A stretch of 64,000 bases of DNA from Onthophagus taurus (lineage: Eukaryota > Arthropoda > Insecta > Coleoptera > Scarabaeidae). Within the stretch, counting starts at the first letter, position 1. The number at the start of each line of letters is the position of its first letter. The notes under the pieces are model-generated. The model was not told where the DNA came from. It ran no database searches and saw only the letters and a list, made by a program, of their open reading frames with translations. This document shows, in pieces, positions 32,701-44,700 of the stretch. The stretch is taken from NCBI RefSeq assembly GCF_036711975.1, contig NC_091972.1, forward strand, positions 26,541,001 through 26,605,000, given 5' to 3'. Position numbers and translations under genes: made by a program.

Positions 32701-35700
32701 AAGACAAATAAACAAGAAGACAAATTTAATTTAATGTAATAATGAATAATAACACGAAAATTAATAGCGTGTGTGCCCCCCGCGAGCCAAAATAACGTCA
32801 TGTAGTTGACGCGGCATCGAACTGATTAGGTTCGTAACTGATTCCCGAAAGAATTGCGGCAAACTCTTCTTCAAGAGCAATTCGTAACTCCTGAATTGTC
32901 CAGTAGGACAGGACGACGATGAATGCGTCTCTGAAGTTGGTCCCAAAGATGTTCGATAGGGTTAAGGTCCGGGCTACACGCTGGCCACTCCATCCTTTCA
33001 ATATCCACCTCATCAAGATATTCGCTAACCATACGTGCTACGTGCGGTCGCGCATTGTCGTGCATTAGCATGAATTCGTCACCAATAAAATGGGAATGGG
33101 GCACGACAGCTTCTTGCAGAATATCTTGGATATAACGGTGGGCATTTATCCTGCCATTTTCAACAAAGATGAGCGCTGTACGCGTTTCCGTCGAAATACC
33201 TGCCCATACCATGACCGACCCTCCATGAAAAGGAACCCTTTCCGAAATTGTGCAAGTCGCAAACCTTCCATTACGACATCTCCACACTCGTTCTCGACCA
33301 TCAGGTGACCGGAGACAAAATCGGGACTCATCAGTGAAGAGCACCTTACCCCATTGTTCCATTCCCCAATTCATATGTACGCGCCCAAATTGAAGACGTG
33401 CTCGCTGATGTCTCTGGAGCAGCCGCTGTCTTTTGGCAGGTCTTCTGGCAGTCAGATCACTTTCAGCAAGTCTTCGACTAATAGTTCTTTCACTTACGTC
33501 AACCCCACGCACCATTTGAAGACGATGCCGAGTTTCTACAGCTGTCGTTCTACGATTCCTTAGAGTGTTTAGAACAATAAATCGGTCATCAACTGCTGTT
33601 GTCACTCGTCTTCTACCGGAACCTTACCGCCTAGTAAAATTTCCTGTTTCCACATAGCGGTTGTTCGGGGTGTACCCAACGTATGGGCAACGTACCGCTG
33701 ACTTTTGCCATCCTCAAATAAAGTAAAAATACGCGCAACTTCAGTTACTGACAACAGCATCTTTAACAACTGTCAATTTACTATTCGAAACAACTGACAT
33801 ACGCTACCTAGCGCGCCATCTTAGATTTTTTATGCTTGTTTGTCTTGTTTTCACAGGCGTTCGCTTTAAAACACTGCATCTTCGTTAGTAAAGCGGCCCA
33901 TACACGATGACTCTTGCGGCGGTGCCGCCACAGCCGCCGCAAGAGTCGTCGCATGCGACGGATTTTAACGGCCTACACACGTAGACTCTTGTGGCGTCGT
34001 ACCGCACTTCTGTAACCGCTATCGACGGACCTATACCAATGCATATCTGGCCAGACAATAGCCAAGAAATTGGCTGTAGAATACCAATACTACTTGCAGA
34101 AGAGTAAATACTTCCTATAGAGGACAAATACTACCTATACAATACTAGAAACTGCTTAAAAAGGTAGATATCGGCTATAGAAACCTAAGTACTGCTACCA
34201 ATAGACTACAAATTGGTTGCAGAATACCAATACTACTTGTAGAAGACTAAATACTGCCAGCAAAAGGCTAAAAACTCCTTGCGGAAGACAAATACTACCT
34301 ATACAATACTAGAAACTGTTTGCAGAAGATAGATATTGTTTATGAAAGGCTAGGTACTGCTACCAATAGCCAAGGAATTGGTTCCAGAATACTAATACTG
34401 TTTACAGAAGACTAAATACTTCCTATAGACGATCAAAAATTCGGTCCGACCCATCTTGTGTGAATGCCCCACTCTGCAAGACCTCAGAATGAGAGACTTC
34501 GGAGAGGAATGGTCGACCACAGATGGCATCAGGAACACACCTCTGAGCTGTATCCTAGCCTTCGGAAATTCCTTAGGCTGGTTGATGTAGCCGGAGAGAG
34601 TGTAGCAGGACGTACAAGGGGCCCGTTGGGGCCTAGGTGCTGTATGCGGAAGCATACGCTCCGCTTTCCTACATACATACATCAAAAATTCCTTGCGGAA
34701 GACAAATACTACCTATGCAATACTAGAAACTGCTTAAAAAGATAGATATTGTTTATATAAGGCTAGGTACTGCTATCAATAGACTACAAATTGGTTCCAG
34801 AATACTAATACTACTTGTAGAAAATTAAATATTGCTGGCAGAAAGCTAAATACTGCCAGACAATTTTACAAGCTCATTTATGGCGGTAGTTTTTCAGTTT
34901 CTGTTGATGGAATTTTTTGATTTTGAGTCCCATAAACATGGGTACATTCTATATAGGTTTATAAATTTTTTCCAAAAATCTTTTTCGGCGAACGATGCCA
35001 TTTCGATGGACGTTGGAAATAAACTAAAGCGATACTTTCGGTGTCGTATGCACGTCGCAATCCCATACACGTTGACTCTTGCAAGGCGCCGGAGCCTGCC
35101 ACGGTCTTGAATCCGTCGCCGTCGCCGATGCCGTCGCATGAGTCCTGGCGCTTCCCTACACACGATGCTTCATGCGGCTCAACTCTTGGCGTCGCTGCAT
35201 CCGACGCTGCAAGAGTCGTCGTGTATGGGCCGCTTAACAGAGATAATAGAGTGAATAAAAAATCAAAATGTTCAAAAAAGATTGGGCTACCGTTTGATTC
35301 CAGTTAACACCCTCTGCTGTAGCATCTGCTCCCCACAGGGTATTACAAATTTCGAGAAAAAAAGTTTTCCTCATTCTTGCACCCCGTATATGCTCAAATT
35401 AATATCCGAATAAAAATTTCTGTCGCAGGATGATTACAGAAAAATCAATTAATGTAAGATTTTCCCGAAATTTTTCGGGGAAACATTCTGCGCTTGTTAT
35501 AATATTAGAACAAATCATCCACAGACGAAACGTAAAATGAAAAGTTGTAGTTCATGTAATGTTTACCATCCACTGGCTGAGGATAGTCCGAAACGAAGTG
35601 ATCATTTTCTGAAGATAGTAGTGGCACGTAACATAATAGCTCCAGTATTCCTTCCTCAACGTTTGTCTGTATTCAATGGCTTCAAATATATCTCGACTAG

Positions 35701-38700
35701 TAATTTTCTACGATTAGAGGTATAGATCGTATCTTCGAATAGCGGCAACTCCATTTTTATATACTTCGCCATTAGTTAAAAGCATACTTGTTCGTTCTGT
35801 AAAGGTGAACAAACATGGTGTTCCCCGTAATAATAACCTGTCAAACAAATAAACAAGGATCAAGTAATAAGTTGCGCAAATGTATCTACGATCACTTGAT
35901 TAACATTACCCTTTTAGAAAATTTAATCTTTCAATACGTCTTAATTATTTCATTCTAAATATTTTTTATTTATTGCAAATTAGAGAACACATACTTAAAA
36001 TAGTTTAGAAAAATTCCAAAACACTTGCATAACAGATATACGTAATAATTAATACAATTTAACAGTATTAAGTTAATTCAATTAACAGTTGTCTTTAGCT
36101 TATTTCTTCTTTGATTCCAGAAGTATAATCGAAATACAATAGGTTGTGCTTAAAATTTCTAGATGTTATAAGTGGCTCGAACGCCAAGTGTCGAATCAGT
36201 TAGAATCGCTTCTAAGAAGAAAGCTATTTTCAGAAGGTTTCCGAATAGATAACTAAGTTACATTTATACCAGGCAGAGTTATTGTAGATATAGAGAAATA
36301 TCAAGGTACGTAATTTCAACCACGTATTACCAAAAGAATCAAGTGTCCATCTCTAAACCGTCGAAGCGCTAATATGTTATAAGCCTAAATAAAGAAAGAG
36401 GCGTCTAAACAATTACAAGTCAATTCTTTCTTCCCTAAGCAGAGAAAATGTAGCTTGTTCTGTATCTTGTATTATATTTACTTTTACTAATTTCACATAA
36501 TAGACACAAAAATGATGTTTTAGTATCGATTTCAGAACAGTGTAGTTTTTATTTAGATTTTTTAACTTACTTGTAATTATATTTTTTGGAGAAATGCATT
36601 TGAGCTCCAGGACTTCCTAAAGGGGCATAAGCTGTCAAAGAAATATTCATAAGTCGGCAGTCTTTAATCAATTGCGTCTGTTGACAATAAGCATGCATTT
36701 CAACTTGTAAAACCGACGGTTTTATTGTACTATGTTGGTAAATGTTTGCGATTTGTTCTGCGTTGAAATTTGATAACCCTATTGCCTTAACATATCCATT
36801 TCTAACTTGCTCTTCCATAGCCTAAAAAAATATAAAGTAATTATAAAATAATAACTTAATAATAACTTAATTATACTAATTATATTGACAATGTAGTAAT
36901 TATTTATATATTAAGCCAAGCTTTTTGGATCACCATTAAAACTATCAGTTTAATGAGATTTTTATCATTTTATAGGTATCGGAAATACAAAAAATGGGCG
37001 AAGAAAAGAATAAAGAAATTTGTTTATATTTTCAGTTAATTTTAACGATAGGAAATCATTCTATGTGACATCTATGTGCAGAGAACAATCGTAATATTTT
37101 TGATGAATTTTGGAAGATGGAAAGTTACAACTTGCAGGACATTTACCTATCAGAACTTACTAGAATAATAATAATACTTTATTTGTGTAAATAAGAATCT
37201 ACATTCTTTTCCACTCGTCATTTGGTTACATGTCGTTCGATCTGCCACAAGTCGCTTACAAATAAACAAAAAACTAATTCGAAATATTGACGGAGAACAT
37301 GAAACACAGACAAACTACTTATACTCAAAAATTTCAAACTTTACAGGTTACATTTCACTGTCTAGAAATTCCTGTACGCTGTTGAATGCGCGACCCAGGA
37401 GAATAGCAGCGACCCGTCTTATGAAAGTCCCTAGTGGGAGCTCTCTTATGAGTTCTGGTAATTTGTTAAATAATTTTGAACCATAATAACTTTTTGCCGT
37501 TCTGCACTTGTTGATTCTATGAAACTTTGGTGCAATTGCGTTTTTGTTTCTAGTGTTATATTCATGCAGTGTTTTGTGTAATTTGTAATCCTTTATGTGT
37601 TTTCTCATATATGTCAAAGTGACCAAAATATAAATAGACGGTACGGTGAGTACTTTGCAATCAATGAATTTATTCTTTACGTTATCTTGTGTTTGAAATT
37701 TGTTAATATTCGTAATACCCTCCTCTGGAGCCCGAAGATGCTCTCCGTATGACATGAGTGACCCCAGGACATTATTCCATAACGGATGTGCGATTCAATT
37801 AGTCCGTGGTAGGCCACCCAAATAACCTCCTCGGAAACAATATTCTTTAAATTTTGAATTAGGTATATGTTTTTTACGTGTTGTTCCCAGCACAGATGAG
37901 AGTCAATAACAATCCACAAAAATTTGACATAATCATCTTCATCACTATTTGGATACATAGTGCGAAATGAAAGCTATTCAGTTTTGTCCTTGTTTAGTGA
38001 CAGATAGTAACAGACTACATTAGAATCAAATATCCGTTAAGAATCTTCACTTGCATAGAGACCGCGGGGGTGTACTACCTACCAGTAGATTTTAATTACC
38101 CCTACCGCCCTTATTCGGTCGAAGATCCGAACCAAACTTTACACAAGTGATCTAGACTACATTAGAATCAAATATCCGTTAACAATTTTCACTTGCATAA
38201 GGACCGCGGGGGTGAACTACCCACCAGTAGATTTTAATTGCCCCTACCGCCCTTATTCGGTCGAAGATCCGAACCAAACTTTACACAAGTGATCAAGACT
38301 ACATTAGAATCAAATATCAGTTAACAATTTTCACTTGCATAAGAACCACGGGAGTGAACTACCCACCAGTAGATGCGAACATGCGAACCAGATTTTGCAC
38401 AAGTCATCTAGACTACTCTAGAATCAAATATCTATTAACAGTTTTCAACAGTTTTGCAATGTATGTTATTTTAATATTATAAAACTACTTTGGTGGTTAG
38501 GGTGAAATTTCATCGCCTGTTCACTCAAATAATTATTGTAGCAACATTGTTTTACATTGCTGAATATATTCTTAACAGCTATTAATTTTTTATATTTTAA
38601 TATACAGTGTGTTCCCGGATAGGTGAAACGACTTTTATAAAATGAAAAATTTTTTCAATATTAATTGTCATTTTTTGGGGATTAGCCCTTCTTGGTTAAA

Positions 38701-41700
38701 GACTTATTTTGAAGGTATTTTCAAGTTTAAAAAAAGAAGTGAGTGTTGATACTGAAGCGAAAACTTCTTGTGCGTCAGGTAAAGTACCTTTTCACTTTAC
38801 AGTATGCTAAAATGTTACTAAGAAATTTTATTCAGAATGAAAAGTTATGGCCATATGCAAATTTTCAGAATCATCGGCCTACTTTGATAAAACCCATTGT
38901 TTATTATTTTCGTGAATAGTATATTATAACGATTTTTTGTTTTGAGATTCAGATTGTTCAGGAGAAATAAACAAACCATTCTTAAAATGTTCACAATTAT
39001 TCGCCCAAATTTAATTAAGCTCACAAAACAAAACAGTTAATCATAGCTAACAGTTAATCAGTTTCATTATAATTTTCTTTTCTTATAGTGAACACTTCCT
39101 GCTGTAAGAAATCTTTTGATTAAACGCCAACAAGTACTTCTTTTAATTACAGTAGTTTGAAATTTTGCACTAAATAAAGCAGTAACCATAATTATCGATT
39201 TTTCCCCAGTTTCATAACACTAATCACTTAAACTTTTTCCTCTAATGTTAACATTGTATTTAAAAAACACTTTAAGTTTACTAAATTACAGTTTGACAGA
39301 TTAACATTGACAGGAAAGTAATTTTGTTTTTCCATGGCAGTCTTTGTTAGAAATAAAACAGTTTGATATGGATTTTTATCAAAGTTTTTCATTCAGAACA
39401 AAACTTCTTACTAACACTTTCACGTACTGTAAACAGAAAAGGTACTTTACCTGCCACAAAAAGAGTTTTTCTTTCACTGTCAACGCACACTTGTTTTTTA
39501 AAAATTGAAAATATGTTCAAAATTAGTCTTTAATCAAGCAGGACTAAACCCCAAAAACTGGCAATTAATATCGAAAAAAATTTACTTTTTATAAGAGTCG
39601 TGTAACCTCCTATGTAAAATATTATGTATAATGTATATTAAATATTTACTACTTATATGTAAGTATAATCTACTATACTATTTTATTTATACGGGTGTCT
39701 CACGTAACTGGTTCATCAGAACTTTATTAGGTTTTGTAACAGACCTACAGCTTTGTAATTTGGCATGGAAAAGAGCGTCTCCACGAATCTGTAAGGGTGC
39801 GTTTACGTTGGAGCTGCGATAAACGATACTAGCAAAATAACGAAATTGTTGTCATAGTTTTATATGCAAGTGTTTATATTGGAGCGACGAATTGTCACAA
39901 GCTTGACAGCCGACTAACGATAAGAGCGACGTTAATTGTATTCCTTATTTTCTTTGCTATTATCAGGTGTGGTCGACATTTTTGTTAGATCCTCCTTGTG
40001 GGACCAAAAAGATAAAAATTACCACAACAGATTTGTTCTGACAAATCGTTTTCAATTCATTTTGCGCAGCTCTTATCGCTGCTGTCATTATTGTTCTTAT
40101 CGTTTATCGCAGCTCTCGTTCCAATATAAACACCTGCATATAAAACTATGACAACAATTTCGTTGTTTTGGTAGTATCGTCGCTATTATCGTTTATCGCA
40201 GCTCCAACGTAAACACACCCTTAGACCACCTGAACTTGCAACACCACATGATCCAATCACCATGGAAACGAAAGCTACAAAACAGTTAATTTTTCAGGCT
40301 GTTTTGGTCACAAATAAAGGCATAGAACTGGAAGTGTATGGAAATTAGGCGCATACGAACAATATCTACAGACTTCGTAGACTCCGTACGGGCTTTGTTC
40401 CATCATCCACAACAGAAGAGGTCAGTGATTTGTGCCAACGAGCAGAAAATATACACTTCAAGCGGACTTCAACTTTTACCAACTTCCCTTAACATGTCGT
40501 TAATAATAAAAAATAATACTATATTCGACAATACATAATATACATAACATTATATGAAAGAAAAATTTATATTGACGAAAATTAAATGAATGTATGTTTG
40601 AAGAAAATACATTTCGCAGCAGTATCGAGTTTTCTTATACCACTTTTGTTTACTCTACTTAAATTTGTGGTCATAGTAACGCCTGAGGGAAATATTTTTT
40701 ATCGCCAACCGGCAGCAAAAACATACTTTATGCTATCCATTTGCGGGAGTAAAGTGACACTTTGTGCTACTATCTAGTAAACTGTGCATTTAGCGGCAGA
40801 CAAAGTACTTTACCTGCCGCATATGCGGCAGACAAAGTACTTTTTGTAATTCGCGACGGTAATAAAAGCTCTAACAGTACTCAAACGGGTGTTGTAATGA
40901 GACTCCTTACAGACCCGATGCTGTAATGAGATTTTAGCAACATTTTATAGAACCAGTTCAAGTTGGTGACATTGGGTCATTAATTTTTCTAGTTGTCAAT
41001 GTGACAATTTTTGTCTATGGATGTTTAAACATGTTCTTAGCATCGAATACAAGGTCCACAATGATGAGGATATTGAACACTGAGCAATTTCTCTTATTTT
41101 GGGAGGTGTACATGAAACATTTTTTTCAGATGAATGCATTTTGTGTTTTGACAGTTTCTAATTGTCACTTCAAATTGTCATTTTCAAGTGTTACGGTGTT
41201 ACCAACTGCTGCATACCTATTTCCCTACATTGTCAAAATTTATTTTATTTTTGTTAAAAAAAAAAGGATAAAAACGCGAATTACAAAAAATAGCATAAAA
41301 TAGTATATTGTTTTATATGGAAGAGAAGCAGTGCTTTTTATGGCGTGGTCTGTCGCTTAGCGACGAACGCAGTGAGTCGCTAATGACAGATGAGCCGTTA
41401 AAATTGTGGCGTGTCCGACAGTTTGCCGGACGAACGAAGTGAGTCCGGCAATGACGGACCAGCCACAAACGAATCTGCTTCTCTTCCGAATAAAACATAG
41501 TATTTTTTCTTCAAACGTTGCAAATAATACGGCGCTAAAGTGAAATGTTCTTCAACGTTATGGCGCTAAAGTGAAATTTACTTTAGCGCCATAACGCTGA
41601 AGTACTTTTTTGCTATGTTGATCTTAGCAACCGTCGTTATGCAACAATGACTTACTTCTACCGCGAGTAAACACGACAACAAAGTTGTCATTTAATGACG

Positions 41701-44700
41701 TTTGAAGAAAAAACACGTTTCATAAGACTTAAAGCACTCATTCATTAAAAAACTCGTGGCTTCGCCACTCGTTTTTCAACATGAATTCGTGCATTTCAAG
41801 CGTATCTTACGAAACTTGTTTTTTAATATACTATTTTCTTCAAACGTCATTAAATGACAACTTTGTTGTCGTGTTTACTCGCGGTAGAAGTAAGTCATTG
41901 TTGCATAACGACGGTTGCTAAGATCAACATAGCAAAAAAGTACTTCAGCGTTATGGCGCTAAAGTAAATTTCACTTTAGCGCCATAACGTTGAAGAACAT
42001 TTCACTTTAGCGCCGTATTATTTGCAACGTTTGAAGAAAAAATACTATGTTTTATTCGGAAGAGAAGCAGATTCGTTTGTGGCTGGTCCGTCATTGCCGG
42101 ACTCACTTCGTTCGTCCGGCAAACTGTCGGACACGCCACAATTTTAACGGCTCATCTGTCATTAGCGACTCACTGCGTTCGTCGCTAAGCGACAGACCAC
42201 GCCATAAAAAGCACTGCTTCTCTTCCATATAAAACAATATACTATTTTCTTCAAACGTCATTAAATGACAACTTTGTTGTCGTGTTTACTCGCGGTAGAA
42301 GTAAGTCATTGTTGCATAACGACGGTTGCTAAGATCAACATAGCAAAAAAGTACTTCAGCGTTATGGCGCTAAAGTAAATTTCACTTTAGCGCCATAACG
42401 TTGAAGAACATTTCACTTTAGCGCCGTATTGGAAATGACGTTTGAAGAAAAAATACTATGTTTTATTCGGAAGAGAAGCAGATTCGTTTGTGGCTGGTCC
42501 GTCATTGCCGGACTCACTTCGTTCGTCCGGCAAACTGTCGGACACGCCACAATTTTAACGGCTCATCTGTCATTAGCGACTCACTGCGTTCGTCGCTAAG
42601 CGACAGACCACGCCATAAAAAGCACTGCTTCTCTTCCATATAAAACAATATACTATTACCTGCCGTATATGCGGCAGACAAAGTACTTTACCTGCCGCTA
42701 ATTGCTGTCAATTTGAAAAAAATGCCGTTGAACAGCTGGATTTGAACCCGGTACCTTCTGTATGAAAGTGCACTTCCCTCTCCACTATACTACCGACCTT
42801 TGATACCTAGTGTAACTTTATCGAGATATATTAACAAAACAAATCGTTTGACACATGTCAAAATATTGGTAAGTTAGAATATCTTCATATCGTTAAATTT
42901 TGCGGTTGGCGATAAAATGTTGTATGCAACACGTCAGCAAAATGTCTTTATCGAACTCGCCTGTTACTCGCCTCGCTCGCTCGACTCGCAAACTCAGACT
43001 CGTTCGATAAAGCATCACTTTGTGGACTTGGTACATAAATAACTATTATCGCCAACCGGCAGCAAAAACATAATTTAAGCAATCCATTTGCGGCAGTAAA
43101 GTGACAGTTTGTGCTACTGTACTAGTAAACTGTGCATTTAGCGGCAAATAAGTATTTTTACCTAATTCCATTATAAAAATTAAACTTTACATGTCTTTCT
43201 GACGTTATGTAACGTCACTAACGTTTTATAACTGGTGATGCAATGATTTCATTACATAAATTGACATCTGTCACTAATAGAATAAGTCAAGTTTTGAACA
43301 AACATTGCTTTTTTAATGGAATTAGATCAAATTTTGTACTTAACACGTTATGAAACGGCTAATTTTGTTTGACGAACGTAGTTTTGCAAATTACGTGAGT
43401 CTTTTGATAACTGGTTACGTAAATAACTATTACCTAATTCCATTATGAAAATTAAATTTTACATGTCTTTCTGACGTTATGTAATGTCACTTTTTTATAC
43501 CTAATTAGTGATGTAATGATTCATTATAAGTTTTGAACAAAAATTGCTTTTTCAACGGAATTAGATAAAATTTTGTACTTAACGCGTTATGAAACGGCTA
43601 ATATTGTTTAACTCACGTTATTGGCAAAACTCGCCCGCTTCGCTCCTTTTGACAAATATTACATTTGTCAAACAAAATTAGTCTTTTCATAACTGAACAC
43701 GTAAATAACTATTAAATAAGGCATTAAAAAGGCTTACTTTGTTTGCACGGTACTGGATTTGAACCTGGTACCTCTAGCCTGTATACAGGTGTCCCGATAC
43801 TCAACGTCAAGCGGGTTCCCAACCCAACCCAACCCATACCTGTTCAGGTAAAAATAAAAAAAAATCCACGTCTCTTAGTTAAGTGGTAATAGACATATTT
43901 TTGAAAATGTTAAAAATCGTTCCCAAACATCATATGTTTAGTTACTAAGGTCAGAAATGTTCTCGATTGAATAGTGATTTTTTTAATACTGGAATCCTTA
44001 TTAACCATGTTACTACTATAGTAGTCACAAACTAAACAACAAAAGTCATTAGTTTTCCAAAAAAGAATATTAGTTTGATCGAGTTAAGGTTAAAAGAATT
44101 TGTCTATTAAGTTTGACACACGATTTCTAAAAAAAAGGGTAGTACAGCACCCTTGGCAAATAATTTTAAAAGTTGGCCTGTTTAGTCAAGTCTCCAAAAT
44201 GGTACAGCACTTGCCATTTTTCATTTCATAAAAAATATTATTGCATGTTTTTCTGCAAAAGAAAACACGTTATTTAAAAAATTCATACTTTCGTATGCTA
44301 TTTGTATTTACTCTTTATTTCGTCTTAACTTTGTTAGAAGATGTGCCACGCAATATCTACGAACTACAAAATGTGGTTTCAAAAAGCTGGTCTTATGTCT
44401 TGCAAAAGGACTGTTTTGAATAAGGTTAACCTAAAGACAAAATTAAACAAAAGGAATTATTAATTTATTTATTATTAATGTTCTTGCATTATTTTCATAA
44501 CACTAAAGCAAATGCTCAAATTGTTTGCCGTCGGCACTAATACAAGCTTTGCGTCATCGCAGAAAAGATCTTTTTACTAAATAGTTATGGAAATCTCTTT
44601 GCATTTATTTCTTCTGCTGCTGTATAAATATGGTGGCGCAGTTCGGCAAGATTTTCAATCGGTTTTTAATACACTGTTTCTTTTAGGCAATCCTAATAAA

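Larger units (their letters stand above)
33892..35234. mobile_element. PIF/Harbinger-like non-autonomous element carrying a tandem array
   Basis: TIRs AGCGGCCCATACACGATGAC and the reverse complement at the right end, with TAA duplicated outside (33889-33891 and 35235-35237). The outer arm of the host element at 32050-32072 is an uninterrupted copy of the target and shows a single TAA there, which proves the boundaries. GC-rich ends (GCCGCCGCAAGAGTCGTCGC) flank an AT-rich tandem array (34040-34860). No coding sequence of its own. Confidence 0.85.
31846..35449. mobile_element. 3.6-kb TIR element with head-to-head Tc1 copies and a Harbinger-like insertion
   Basis: Outer arms of about 260 bp: 31846-32105 on the left, and on the right 33847-33891 plus 35237-35449, split by a 1.3-kb insertion. 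Arms begin TTGATTCTTCTGTAATAATC. The core contains a Tc1-like transposase remnant on the plus strand (32098-32470) and a nearly complete one on the minus strand (32761-33770). It lies in AKR intron 3. Confidence 0.75.

Noticed and set aside
41313..42643. Three identical 61-codon frames at 41313-41498 (-), 42047-42232 (+) and 42458-42643 (+)
   Set aside because: They follow the palindrome copies exactly and encode Arg/Ser-rich sequence made by the hairpin repeats. Duplication of DNA, not protein selection, explains them.
42730..42800. Functional tRNA gene
   Set aside because: Box A and B are present but the T stem and acceptor stem do not pair well, so only a tRNA-derived repeat is claimed.
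44241..44423. 60-codon plus-strand frame with a hydrophobic stretch
   Set aside because: Its second half is an inverted piece of transposase coding sequence and the first half is TIR arm; it is not a gene.
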